Assembly: GCA_041661865.1 (NCBI GenBank)
Contig: JBAZTO010000010.1
Span: forward strand, 10,388-74,387
Direction: 5' to 3'
From: JBAZTO01 sp041661865
GTDB lineage: Bacteria > Planctomycetota > Phycisphaerae > SM23-33
Length of the DNA: 64,000 nt
The position numbers and the translations under genes were made by a program. The notes beneath the pieces are model-generated. The model searched no databases, was not told where the DNA came from, and was given only the letters and a program-made list of their open reading frames with translations. Below, piece after piece: positions 16,462 through 25,422 of this stretch; position 1 is the first letter of the stretch, and every line of letters begins with the position of its first letter.

Positions 16462-17459
16462 GCTCCCTCCCGGTTGCGGCGGCGAAGCAGGAAGATGAAG
16501 AACGGTCCGCCCGCCAAGGCCGTCACGATGCCCACGGGCACCGCGCCGAGAGAAACCCACTCCCCCACGGTCCGGCAGAGCGTGTCGGCCACCATCAGGA
16601 AGACGGCGCCGACCAGGCCGCAATACATCACCAGCCGCCGGTGGTCGGGGCCGACGATCAGGCGGCACAGGTGCGGCACGATCAGCCCGACGAAACCCAC
16701 CGGCCCGGCAAGGGCCACCGCGCCGGCCGTCATCAGGGCTGCGACGCCGAAGGTCTCGACGCGAAGATAATGCACCGCCACGCCGACCGATGCCGCCACC
16801 TCGTCGCCCAGCGACAAGGCGTTGAACGACGAGCCCCGCAGCATCAGCGCCGCCCAGCCGGCCACCACGGCCACCACGCACACCAGCAGCAGCGTCGGGG
16901 AGACCGTATCGCGAATCATGCCCATGCCCCAACCGACCATGTTGATCACGCCGTTGGGGTCGGCAAAGAGCAGGATCGCCAGCATCAGCGCCCCGTTGAA
17001 CACGTTGACGATCACGCCCGACAGCAGCAGAACGTACGGGTCCAGCCGTCCGCGTCGCTGGGCGATCCCGTACACGATGGCGCAGGTGGCCAGCGCGCCG
17101 ATCAGCGCCAGCACGGGCGTGCTGACCCACGCAGCCAGGCCGATCGTGCCGGCCAGGACCGATCCCAACAGCACGCCCACGCCCGCCCCGCTGGAAACAC
17201 CGAGAATGTAAGGCTCGGCCAGCGGGTTGCGCAGCAGCGCCTGCAAGGCCATGCCTGCCGACGCCAAGGCCGCCCCCACCGTCGCAGCCATCCCCAGGCG
17301 CATCAGACGCATCGTCCACACCGGCCAGGATAGCTTGGCCACGCCGACCAGGCTGCAAGCCGCCGCCGCCACCAGCGTCAGCGCCAGCAATATCGCCGCG
17401 TCGCGCAGCAGGAGGCGGTAGCTGAGCACGGGCTTAATGGCTTTGTCGGCCGGGGCCAT
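16458..17459 (-). CDS. btuC: cobalamin/iron-siderophore ABC transporter permease
   Basis: A 333-residue FecCD-family permease with about nine TM helices. Family landmarks are RLMRLGMAATVGAALASAGMALQALLRNPLAEPYILGVSSGAGVG (in pieces, residues ~50-95) and GPVGFVGLIVPHLCRLIVGPDHRR (~245-270). It starts at 17459 with an ATGA overlap with btuF and ends overlapping btuD. A typical length for the family. Confidence 0.9.
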   Translation of the reverse strand: MAPADKAIKPVLSYRLLLRDAAILLALTLVAAAACSLVGVAKLSWPVWTMRLMRLGMAATVGAALASAGMALQALLRNPLAEPYILGVSSGAGVGVLLGSVLAGTIGLAAWVSTPVLALIGALATCAIVYGIAQRRGRLDPYVLLLSGVIVNVFNGALMLAILLFADPNGVINMVGWGMGMIRDTVSPTLLLVCVVAVVAGWAALMLRGSSFNALSLGDEVAASVGVAVHYLRVETFGVAALMTAGAVALAGPVGFVGLIVPHLCRLIVGPDHRRLVMYCGLVGAVFLMVADTLCRTVGEWVSLGAVPVGIVTALAGGPFFIFLLRRRNREGA

Positions 17460-18313
17460 CACGATCCGCCCTCGCGAGTCTCGGGATGGATCATGGCGGC
17501 CAGGTCGGAGGTGAAGCCCACCAACGCCTTGCTGGGAATAGTCCAACGACGATCGGTCACCATGAACAGCCGACCGGACTTGACAGCCGGCAGGTCCTTC
17601 AGCCACTTCCAGAAGGCCAGTGCGTGCTCCTCCTGGCCGGGATTGACCTGGCAGATCACGATATCGGGCGCGCCGGCCAGGATGCCCTCGGTGGTCATCA
17701 GGGCCCAGCCGGTGTAGTTGGCGGCAACGTTAGCGCCCCCGGCCACGTGGATCATGTCGTCAATGAAAGTCCCCCTGCCGGCGGTGCCAAGGGTCTCAAA
17801 GTCGGTGATAAAGAGCACCCGCGGGCGCTCCCGGCCTTCGACTTTCCTGCGAATATCCTTCAAACTCGACCGGAAGCCGGCAGCGGCGTCTTTGCCGGCC
17901 TGGGCGTTGCCCGCCAGGGCAGCTGAGCGCTCCATGGCCGCGGCGAGGTCCTCAAGCGTCTCGATCTTGAAGTGTTCAATCTGGACCTTGGGGCAGAGCC
18001 GTCGCACGCCTTCGAGGCGGCTGGGATTCATCTGGATCATCACCACGTCCGGCTCGGTGTTCTGGACGGCCTCGGTGTTGACCGAGAAGGCGTCCCCCAC
18101 CACCGGCCGGGCCTGGCCGGCAGGCAGCTTGTCCTGGGTCGTCACGCCCACCACATGCTCGCCCAGGCCCATGTCGAACAGCATTTGCGTCAATGACGGG
18201 GACAGGCTCACCACGCGCGGATGAGGCGTGGCATCGCCGCTGGGGGCCAGGGCCTTCTTGCAGCCGCACATCAAAGCACTGACGGCGATCATGACCAGAA
18301 AAAGTCTCTTCAT
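17459..18313 (-). CDS. btuF: cobalamin/siderophore-binding lipoprotein of the ABC importer
   Basis: A 284-residue periplasmic-binding protein of the BtuF/FhuD type. The N-terminus MKRLFLVMIAVSALMCGCKK is a lipoprotein-like signal. The first lobe has PRVVSLSPSLTQMLFDMGLGEHVVGVTTQ, and the second lobe FITDFETLGTAGRGTFIDDMIHVAGG and VNPGQEEH. The start at 18313 is chosen for AAGGGA 6 nt upstream. It is the first gene of btuFCD. No riboswitch is visible in the 80 bp upstream. Confidence 0.87.
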   Translation of the reverse strand: MKRLFLVMIAVSALMCGCKKALAPSGDATPHPRVVSLSPSLTQMLFDMGLGEHVVGVTTQDKLPAGQARPVVGDAFSVNTEAVQNTEPDVVMIQMNPSRLEGVRRLCPKVQIEHFKIETLEDLAAAMERSAALAGNAQAGKDAAAGFRSSLKDIRRKVEGRERPRVLFITDFETLGTAGRGTFIDDMIHVAGGANVAANYTGWALMTTEGILAGAPDIVICQVNPGQEEHALAFWKWLKDLPAVKSGRLFMVTDRRWTIPSKALVGFTSDLAAMIHPETREGGS

Positions 18314-18408
18314 CACGTTCCCTTGCATTCCGTAAAGGAGGGCGATGGTAGGCTCGGCAGGCAGGACCTGTCAAGCAACGCAAGTCCGCGGGGACCGACG
18401 GGGCAGCC

Positions 18409-19317
18409 TCAGCCGACGGCTTCTTTCAGCGCCTCGGGGAAGTAGTTGACCAGGTCGGTGGCCAGCAACGAAGGCTGCCCGAGTCTCGCGGCGGCCAGGT
18501 CTCCAGCCAGTCCGTGACAATGCACCGCCAGGCATGCCGCCTCGAACGGCGCGAGGTGCTGGCCCAGCAAGGCAGCCGTCAATCCCGTCAGCACGTCGCC
18601 CGTTCCGCCCGTGGCCATGCCCGGATTGCCGGTGTCGTTGGCGTAGACCCGCCGACCATCGGTAACGATCGTGCCGACGCCCTTGAGCACGCAGACAAAC
18701 TCGCCGGCTTCGCCGGAGGCCTGGCCTGCCCATTCCCGGGCGGCTGCGACGGCGGCTTCCTCGCGATGTGCCTGGATGTCCGCGACATCCCGGCCGGTCA
18801 GTCGTGAAAACTCGCCCGGATGCGGAGTGAGGATCAGCGGGCAACGACGGTCCTTGGCCCAGCCGTCAATGCCGGCCAGGTTGTTCAGACCGTCGGCGTC
18901 TATTACGGTGGGAAGCGCCTGCTCCAGCGCCCAACGGATGATATTGCGTTGCGTGCTGCCCACGGCGATACCCGGCCCGATGGCCAGAACGCTACAGACC
19001 TGGGCCGCCTCGGCCAGTTGCGCCAGGGATTCGGGGGCCAGTTCGCCGCGATCATCGCAGGCCAACGGGATCGACGTGGCACAGGGACAAATCGTGGCCA
19101 CGTAGGGTTGGATCGTCCGCGGCGCCGCAAAGGTCACCAGCCCGGCCCCGCCTCGCAAGGCGGCATTGGCCGCCAGGGCCACCGCGCCCATCATGCCCCC
19201 GCTGCCGCCCACCACCAGCACATGCCCGAAGCTGCCCTTATGGGCGTCGCGCCGGCGCGGCGGCAGCTTGGCCAGCCGCGTGACTTTTTCAATCTCGCCC
19301 GCCATTGTGGTTCCCAT
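18409..19317 (-). CDS. nnrD: ADP-dependent NAD(P)HX dehydratase
   Basis: A 302-residue ribokinase-like enzyme that repairs hydrated NAD(P)H. Motifs are LVVGGSGGMMGAVALAANAALRGGAGLV (residue ~35), LILTPHPGEFSRLTG (~155), VLKGVGTIVTDG (~205) and the catalytic GNPGMATGGTGDVLTG (~225). The epimerase domain (NnrE) found fused in many bacteria is absent. It overlaps the end of larB by 29 bp. ATG at 19305 is an alternative start. Confidence 0.9.
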   Translation of the reverse strand: MGTTMAGEIEKVTRLAKLPPRRRDAHKGSFGHVLVVGGSGGMMGAVALAANAALRGGAGLVTFAAPRTIQPYVATICPCATSIPLACDDRGELAPESLAQLAEAAQVCSVLAIGPGIAVGSTQRNIIRWALEQALPTVIDADGLNNLAGIDGWAKDRRCPLILTPHPGEFSRLTGRDVADIQAHREEAAVAAAREWAGQASGEAGEFVCVLKGVGTIVTDGRRVYANDTGNPGMATGGTGDVLTGLTAALLGQHLAPFEAACLAVHCHGLAGDLAAARLGQPSLLATDLVNYFPEALKEAVG

Positions 19318-20071
19318 TTCCGACCGTCTGTCGGTTGATCGTCGCGGCGATGTACCCGCCGGCAAATCCGTTGTCGATGTTCACGACGCTGACACCCGAG
19401 GCGCAACTGTTAAGCATGCTCAGCAGGGCGGCCAAGCCGCCAAAACTGGCGCCGTAGCCCACGGAGGTCGGCACGGCGATGACCGGAACGGCCACCAGGC
19501 CGCCGACCACGCTGGCCAGCGCCCCCTCCATCCCAGCCGTCACCACCACCACGTTGGCCGCCTGGAGGGCTGAACTCTCAGCCAGCAGGCGATGCAGCCC
19601 CGCCACGCCCACGTCGTAATGCGTGGTGACCTTCTGGTCCATGATCTCAGCCGTGACGCGGGCCTCCTCGGCCACCGGAAGGTCGCTGGTGCCCGCAGCC
19701 ACGATGGCGATATGCCCCATGGGCGCCGGCGCCGGCCCCTGGCGCAATGTGATGCACCGGGCCAGGACGTTGTATTGAGCCGATGGGTACTTGGCCGCAA
19801 CGGCCTGGTAGGCGTCGGCCCCGGCCCGCGTGGCCAGGACATTGCCGCCCCGCTCGGCCAGCTTTTCAAAGATGGCCTGGACCTGCTCGACGGTCTTGCC
19901 GGCGCAGAAAATCACTTCCGGAAAGCCGCACCGAATCGTGCGGTGATGGTCCAGGCGGGCAAAGCCCATATCCTCGAAAGGCAGTTGACGAAGCTGGGCA
20001 AAGGCCTCCTCAATGCCCACCACGCCGGACTTGACCGACTCCAGCAGATGCCTGACTGAGTTCTCGTTCAT
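19289..20071 (-). CDS. larB: nickel-pincer cofactor biosynthesis protein LarB
   Basis: A 260-residue protein of the PurE-like LarB family, which carboxylates nicotinic acid adenine dinucleotide and releases AMP in the first step of nickel-pincer nucleotide synthesis. Motifs are GFPEVIFCAGKTVEQV (residue ~48), HIAIVAAGTSDLPVAEEA (~120), VTAGMEGALASVVGGLVAVPVIAVPTSVGYGA (in pieces, ~170-205) and the end VNIDNGFAGG. LarC and LarE are not in this window. Start at 20071 is taken for family length. Confidence 0.9.
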   Translation of the reverse strand: MNENSVRHLLESVKSGVVGIEEAFAQLRQLPFEDMGFARLDHHRTIRCGFPEVIFCAGKTVEQVQAIFEKLAERGGNVLATRAGADAYQAVAAKYPSAQYNVLARCITLRQGPAPAPMGHIAIVAAGTSDLPVAEEARVTAEIMDQKVTTHYDVGVAGLHRLLAESSALQAANVVVVTAGMEGALASVVGGLVAVPVIAVPTSVGYGASFGGLAALLSMLNSCASGVSVVNIDNGFAGGYIAATINRQTVGNGNHNGGRD

Positions 20072-20106
20072 CGCTTCATTATAAGGGCCCGGCGGCAAAA
20101 GCACTA

Positions 20107-21540
20107 TCAGACGCTCAGTGGGCTCTTCATCCCAAGCTGGGCGGCGTATCGCTTGCGGACCGGATCGACCTGGGAGGCAATGAACTCATCCACCTGCTGC
20201 GGCGAGCGCCCGATGAAGTTGGCCGCGTCCATTTGCGCGCCGATGTCCACCTTGGCGAAGGCCTCGTCACCCTTGAGCCGCTCCAGCAGGTCGTTGGGCC
20301 TGCCGTGCATCTTGACCTGCTCGGCGGCGGCCTGGCTGTGGCGGCGAATCCGCTCGTGCAGCTCCTGGCGATCTCCGCCACCCTGCACCCCGGCCATCAG
20401 GATGTTCTCGCTGGCCATGAAGGGAAGTTCCGCCGCCACGTGCGCCGCGATCGTGGCCGGGTAAACGACCATCCCCTGCGCGACATTCAGGCAGATCAGC
20501 AGCGCCGCCTCGGCCGAGAGAAATATCTCCGGCATGGCCAGGCGCTTGTTGGAAGAGTCATCCAGCGTCCGCTCGAACCACTGCTCGGCGGCGGTGTGCA
20601 GCGGGCTAACCGAGATATCCATCAGGAAGCGAGACAGGCCCGTCGCACGCTCGCATCGCATCGGGTTGCGCTTGTAAGCCATGGCACTGGAGCCGACCTG
20701 GGAAGTTTCAAAGGGCTCCTCGACCTCCTTGAGGTTGGCCAGCAGCCGCAGGTCGTTGCAGAACTTGTGCACGGTGGCCCCGACGCCTGCGACACTGGCA
20801 GCCACCGCGGCGTCCACTTTGCGGCTGTAGGTCTGCCCGCTGACGCTCGTGATGCGGTCAAAGCCCATCTTCCGCGCGACCAATTGCTCAAGCTTCCTGA
20901 CCTTCTCGTGGTCGCCGTCAAACAGCGCCAGGAAGCTGGCCTGCGTCCCGGTGGTCCCCTTGACGCCCAGAAACTCCAGGCCCTCCAGGCGGTGCTCCAA
21001 CTCACGAAGGTCCATGAGGAACTCGTTGCACCACAGGGTCGCTCGCTTGCCCACGGTCGTCAGTTGCGCCGGCTGGTAGTGCGTAAAGGCCAGGCACGGC
21101 AGCAGCCGGTGCTTGGCCGCGAAACCGCCCAGTACGTCGATGATATTGGCCAGCACCGCGATGAGCCCCCCGATCGCCTCGCGCATGATCAGCAGGTCGC
21201 CGTTGTCGTTGACGTACTGGCTGGTCGCGCCAAGGTGAATGATCGGCCGGGCCAGCGGAGCCACATCCCCGAAGGCGTGAATGTGCGCCATCACGTCATG
21301 GCGAAGCTCGCGCTCGAATTGCTGGGCCTTGTCGAAGTCGATGTCGTCCAGGTGCTCGGCCATCTGCTGGACCTGCTGGGCCGTGATGTTGAGCCCCAGT
21401 TCCCTCTCGGCCTCCGCCAGCGCCAGCCAAAGCCGCCGCCAGGTGGAACACCGCCGCTGGGCGCTGAAAAGCTCCCGCATGGCCTTGCTTGCGTACCGCC
21501 CTTCGAGGGCACTCGCGTAGGTTTTATTCTTCTCGTCCAT
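20107..21540 (-). CDS. purB: adenylosuccinate lyase
   Basis: A 477-residue fumarase/aspartase-superfamily enzyme of purine synthesis. It has IIHLGATSQYVNDNGDL (residue ~105), FTHYQPAQLTTVGKRA (~155) and the mobile signature loop QVGSSAMAYKRNPMRCE (~280). Length fits the long PurB subfamily. It is the first gene of the minus-strand run purB-larB-nnrD and its 5' end faces the phage-like locus. Confidence 0.94.
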   Translation of the reverse strand: MDEKNKTYASALEGRYASKAMRELFSAQRRCSTWRRLWLALAEAERELGLNITAQQVQQMAEHLDDIDFDKAQQFERELRHDVMAHIHAFGDVAPLARPIIHLGATSQYVNDNGDLLIMREAIGGLIAVLANIIDVLGGFAAKHRLLPCLAFTHYQPAQLTTVGKRATLWCNEFLMDLRELEHRLEGLEFLGVKGTTGTQASFLALFDGDHEKVRKLEQLVARKMGFDRITSVSGQTYSRKVDAAVAASVAGVGATVHKFCNDLRLLANLKEVEEPFETSQVGSSAMAYKRNPMRCERATGLSRFLMDISVSPLHTAAEQWFERTLDDSSNKRLAMPEIFLSAEAALLICLNVAQGMVVYPATIAAHVAAELPFMASENILMAGVQGGGDRQELHERIRRHSQAAAEQVKMHGRPNDLLERLKGDEAFAKVDIGAQMDAANFIGRSPQQVDEFIASQVDPVRKRYAAQLGMKSPLSV

Positions 21541-21886
21541 GAGGACAGAGTCTAACGCGCCGAGAGAAGTATGTCACCATCCTTGAGGCCTCAGAAACAG
21601 CAGCGGGGCATGCTTAGACATTGTTCCACGTGGAACATTTTGGGAAACGGCCCTGATATCGCGGCTTGCGAAGATAACGGCTGTCACTTCATCCCCGGCC
21701 CCGCGGACCTACGCCCCTTCATCGCCGTGCGCAGCGGCAGTCCCCTCCCACTGTTTTTTGAAATGGCCGACCGGACATTCTTCTTCTCTTGGCCAAATAT
21801 CGAGTTGCGACTGCGGGTCAGGAAACGAAGAACACGTTCTTTGCGCGCGGCGGACCGTCAGGCCGGGGAAGGATGAGGAGAACGAC
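21541..21886. other. divergent intergenic region between purB and the phage-type locus
   Basis: About 345 bp between purB and the portal gene. It holds the parS-like palindrome at 21622-21637 and a GGATGAGGAG ribosome site just before the portal ATG. No terminase, repressor or integrase frame is present here. Confidence 0.6.
21622..21637. promoter_or_regulatory. parS-like ParB-binding palindrome
   Basis: Perfect 16-bp palindrome TGTTCCACGTGGAACA, which matches the near-universal bacterial parS consensus. ParB loads at such sites, which usually cluster near oriC. I found no second copy in the window and no parA/parB genes. Confidence 0.78.
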
Positions 21887-23491
21887 ATGAGCTTTGAGAT
21901 CGAGAACTTCGCCGACGAGCAGTTGGATGCCCAGTACCTGGCCTACCTGGTGGAGCAGCAATCCGCCGAACAGGCCCAGCGATACGAGCGCCTGTGGGAT
22001 TATTTCCGTAACCCGCTGCTGCCGGCCGTCGGCGCCGCCGCCGACTCCCTCAACTCCGCCAGCCGGCCTTACTTCCAGGCCCAGGAAATGGGCCTGCCGC
22101 CGCGGATCACCGGCCTGTGTCAACGCGGCGAGCCCGTCACCGACCTGCGCCGCAAGGAAGTGGTCATCGAGAACGACATCGCCTGGCGCGTTCACACCTC
22201 TGTCGACTTTCTTTTCGGCAAGGCCCCCTCGGTCCGCTCGCTGGCCGGCAATCCAGTCCAGGCCGCCGAGATCGAGCGGATTGTCGCCTCGCTGCTGGAA
22301 GCCAACGGCGGCGTGGCGATGATGCAGGAGGTGGCCCTGTTCGGCGCCATCTACGGTTTTGTTGACATTGCCCTTCGCACCCCGGCCGACCGTCCCGCTC
22401 CCCTTCCCTCCTTCCCCGCAAGATCTCCCGCGGGACAGCCCGCCCAAGGTTCACTCTCCACACCGGCGGCGGGCCGGCCGGGCCTACCTGAAGATAACGC
22501 AGCCGACGCCCAGCGACGCCGGCTCGTGGAACGGACCATCGACTTCGCACGCACCATCCAGCTGGAGCCGGTCGAGGCCACCCGCGTTCTGCCGATGCTG
22601 GAAGAGGACGACTACCGCCGACTTCGCTACTGGGTCCAGCGCTACCACAAGCACCCCAGCCGCCTCGAGGACTCCAGACGTCGCTGGCTGCCGTGGGGCG
22701 GCGGTCAGGGCAGAACTCCCGCATCGGTGGAAGTCGTCGAGATCCTCGGCGCCCACTGGTGGCAGCGGTACGAAGACCGTGTGCTGGTGGCCCAGGGCGC
22801 CAACCCGCTGGGGCGCCTCCCCATCGTGCATATCCAGAACATGGCCCTGCCGGGCAGCTATGAAGGCCTGGGCGACGTCGAGCCGCTCATCGCGCTCCAG
22901 GACGAACTCAACACGCGCCTCAGCGACCGGGCCAACCGGGTGACGTATCAGTCATTCAAGATGTATCTTGGCAAGGGCATCGACGACTTCCTCGAACGCC
23001 CCGTCGGCCCCGGCCAGATGTGGGCCACTTCCAATCTCCAGGCCAACATCGAGGAGTTCGGCAGCGACAGCGGCTCGCCCAGCGAGGAGGCCCACATCGA
23101 GCAGGTTCGTTCGGCGATGGACAAGGTCTCCTGCGTCACGCCGCTGGCCGCCGGGCTGATCCACGGAAACATCGGCAATCTCAGCAGCGCGACGGCCCTG
23201 AAGGTGCTGCTCAGCGGGCTGCTGTCACGGACCGAAAAGAAGCGGCTGACCTACGGCGCCGGGCTGGCGCGAGTCGTGGAGCTGGCGCTGGCGTGCCTGG
23301 ACGCGGCCGGGGTGTACCCGACGGCGGCCGAGGATCGGCGAATCGAGATCCACTGGCCCAGCCCCCTGCCCGACGACGAGGGCGAGAAACTCCGCAATGC
23401 CCAGATCAAGGCCGCCCTAGGCGTACCGGCCGACCGCGTGCTGGCCGAACTGGGCTACAGCCGACAAATCAGCGACCCAACCGGCAACTAA
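21887..23491 (+). CDS. phage portal protein (SPP1 gp6-like)
   Basis: A 534-residue protein with the order and motifs of SPP1-type portals: an N-terminal helical region, VVIENDIAWRVHTSVDFLFGKAP (residue ~100), then PIVHIQNMALPGSYEGLGDVEPLIALQDELNTRLSDRANRV (in pieces, ~310-350) and a helical wing ending before a Pro-rich C-terminus. Residues ~165-205 are a Pro/Ala-rich insertion. Portals form the dodecameric ring through which DNA enters the capsid. GGATGAGGAG precedes the ATG at 21887. No terminase lies upstream, which is abnormal for a phage. Confidence 0.82.
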   Translation: MSFEIENFADEQLDAQYLAYLVEQQSAEQAQRYERLWDYFRNPLLPAVGAAADSLNSASRPYFQAQEMGLPPRITGLCQRGEPVTDLRRKEVVIENDIAWRVHTSVDFLFGKAPSVRSLAGNPVQAAEIERIVASLLEANGGVAMMQEVALFGAIYGFVDIALRTPADRPAPLPSFPARSPAGQPAQGSLSTPAAGRPGLPEDNAADAQRRRLVERTIDFARTIQLEPVEATRVLPMLEEDDYRRLRYWVQRYHKHPSRLEDSRRRWLPWGGGQGRTPASVEVVEILGAHWWQRYEDRVLVAQGANPLGRLPIVHIQNMALPGSYEGLGDVEPLIALQDELNTRLSDRANRVTYQSFKMYLGKGIDDFLERPVGPGQMWATSNLQANIEEFGSDSGSPSEEAHIEQVRSAMDKVSCVTPLAAGLIHGNIGNLSSATALKVLLSGLLSRTEKKRLTYGAGLARVVELALACLDAAGVYPTAAEDRRIEIHWPSPLPDDEGEKLRNAQIKAALGVPADRVLAELGYSRQISDPTGN

Positions 23492-23507
23492 ACGAAAGGA
23501 AGAACCC

Positions 23508-24089
23508 ATGTCTGAACAAGTGGAGCCCAGTCCGCAGGGCCAGGGCAACAGCGAAGAGAGCCGACTCGTCCCGGTGGCTGAGTCGATCAAGTACCGCCGT
23601 CGAGCCCAACAGGCAGAAGGCCAGCTCCAGCAGTTCGAGCAGCAGCTCAAGGACCTGCAAAGTCAACTGGAACATCGCAGCGAGGAATTGGGCCTGGCCG
23701 AGGCCCAGCGAGATGAAGCACGCATGCAACTGACCGTCGTGGGCAACCAGGCCGCCGCCGAGAGGCTGCTGAGCGAGGCCGGCGTGGTCGACCTCGAAAC
23801 GGCCAGCCTGCTGCTGTCAAAGCGGCTGGACCTGTCGCACGACCTGGAGGGCGAACAACTGCTCCGCGGCGTCGAGCAGTTGCTACTGGACAAGCCTTAT
23901 CTCCGGCGCGGCGCGAACTGCCCGTTGCCGCCGGCGACCGCGTCGGCCCGAGACGGCAAGCCCGGAGGCATCGCCCAACTCACCAGCGCCGCCGACAAGG
24001 CCGTTGCGACGGGCGACCGCCGCGACGTGGCGGAATACCTGCGACTCCGCCGACAGACCTCGCCCCCGCGACGATCCGCCGGCAGGTAG
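23508..24089 (+). CDS. coiled-coil scaffold-like protein
   Basis: A 193-residue protein. A long charged coiled coil spans residues ~25-85 (QQAEGQLQQFEQQLKDLQSQLEHRSEELG), and a basic tail ends RRQTSPPRRSAGR. Position between portal and capsid, size and coiled coil match phage capsid scaffolds. No sequence signature proves it. It begins 17 bp after the portal gene. Confidence 0.55.
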   Translation: MSEQVEPSPQGQGNSEESRLVPVAESIKYRRRAQQAEGQLQQFEQQLKDLQSQLEHRSEELGLAEAQRDEARMQLTVVGNQAAAERLLSEAGVVDLETASLLLSKRLDLSHDLEGEQLLRGVEQLLLDKPYLRRGANCPLPPATASARDGKPGGIAQLTSAADKAVATGDRRDVAEYLRLRRQTSPPRRSAGR

Positions 24090-24124
24090 AACCATCCCAC
24101 ACACCTAACCAAGGAGAACACACA

Positions 24125-25285
24125 ATGGCATTTACCGGAAAGACCACGTATGCAGCCGGCACGGGACTGCCCGAACTGGCGGAGGATGTCGCCGATGTCG
24201 TCAGTATCGTCTCGCCCTACGAGACTCCGCTGCTGGACCACCTGGGCGACGCCGCGCGGCCGGCCTTCGGCACCTACCACGAGTGGCTCGAGGACGAACT
24301 GCTGCCCAACACCGACACGATCAACGACGCCGACTGGACCGATGCCGCCGCCGACACCAGCTTCGTCGTGGCCCACATCGATCGCTTCCGCATCGGCGAC
24401 CAGGTTCGGCCTGACGGCAGCGGCGAACTGATGCTGGTCACCGCGATCAACGCCGGCGCCGGCACGCTGAGCGTCACCCGCGGCTATGGCGGAACCACCG
24501 CGGCGGCCCTGAGCAACAGCCAGGTGCTGCACATCCTGGGCAACGCGGCCCTGGAAGGCGACGACGCGCCGTCGGCTCGCTTCACCAATCGCGTCCGCCG
24601 CGGCAACTGGACGCAGATCTTCACCTCCGCCGTTCGTGTCAGCGGCAGCGACCTGGCCGTCCGCAAACTGTCGGTGACCGACGAGTTGGACTACCAGAAG
24701 CAGGAGCGCCTCCGTGAGATGCTTCGCGACCTGGAGAGCACCGTCCTCAACGGGACGAGCCCCTCGGCCAACCCGCAGGGCAGCGAGACCGTCCGCCGCA
24801 CGATGAAGGGCATCATCCCCAGCCTGGCCAGCAATATCTTCAAGCCCAACGTGAGCGGCTTCCCCGCCGATGCCGACCTGACCGAGGCGCAACTGAACCT
24901 GGCCCTGCGGCTGATCTGGGAGAAGGCCTCGGCCCGCGTGGACACCATCGTGGTCAACGGCTACCAGAAGCGGCGGATCAATTCCTTCATCACCGCCGGC
25001 CGAGGCTACGGCCCCGCCGACACCGCCTACCGCGACATGGTCAGCATCTACGAGAGCGACTTCGGCGTCTGCCGCGTGATCCTGTCGCGGTCCGTGCCAG
25101 CCAACTCCGTGCTGCTGCTGGACTCCAGCCGCCTGAGCGTGGTGCCGCTGATCGGGCGGAGCTTCCACTACAAACCGCTGGCTTCCACCGGCGATTACGA
25201 GGCCGGCGAGGTCATCGGCGAGTACACGCTGGAGCTTCGTAACGAATCGGCCCACGGCATGATTACCGGCCTGGACATTTCCTAG
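24125..25285 (+). CDS. major capsid protein, SU10 family
   Basis: A 386-residue protein with the features of the SU10-type (DUF5309) HK97-fold capsids. It starts with VADVVSIVSPYETPLLDHLGD (residue ~20), then LDYQKQERLREMLRDLESTVLNG (~190), and the late signature SIYESDFGVCRVILSRSVPANSVLLLD (in pieces, ~305-335). There is no N-terminal delta domain, so the separate scaffold-like gene upstream may do that job. A ribosome site AAGGAGAA lies before the ATG. Confidence 0.85.
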   Translation: MAFTGKTTYAAGTGLPELAEDVADVVSIVSPYETPLLDHLGDAARPAFGTYHEWLEDELLPNTDTINDADWTDAAADTSFVVAHIDRFRIGDQVRPDGSGELMLVTAINAGAGTLSVTRGYGGTTAAALSNSQVLHILGNAALEGDDAPSARFTNRVRRGNWTQIFTSAVRVSGSDLAVRKLSVTDELDYQKQERLREMLRDLESTVLNGTSPSANPQGSETVRRTMKGIIPSLASNIFKPNVSGFPADADLTEAQLNLALRLIWEKASARVDTIVVNGYQKRRINSFITAGRGYGPADTAYRDMVSIYESDFGVCRVILSRSVPANSVLLLDSSRLSVVPLIGRSFHYKPLASTGDYEAGEVIGEYTLELRNESAHGMITGLDIS

Positions 25286-25422
25286 CTCCCACCTGTTGCA
25301 CGTTTCAACCGGCGCTGCCAGGCGCCGGGCCTGCCCCGCCATTGCTGTGACAACACGCGGTGCCATTCGGCGACCGGGCGGGGCAAACCCGGCACTTGAC
25401 AGCCACACGAAAGGATCTCGAC

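Noticed and set aside
15676..17358. A 560-codon frame that could be read as a permease-ATPase fusion
   Set aside because: Only the part after 16461 is the ATPase. The upstream part is btuC DNA read in the wrong frame; the real btuC is open in another frame and overlaps btuD by ATGA.
20233..21555. Plus-strand open frame of 440 codons
   Set aside because: Antisense of purB; no domain and no ribosome site.
24125..25285. Capsid gene as an encapsulin shell
   Set aside because: The motifs fit SU10-type capsids, and a portal and tail-like genes accompany it. No cargo enzyme gene is next to it.
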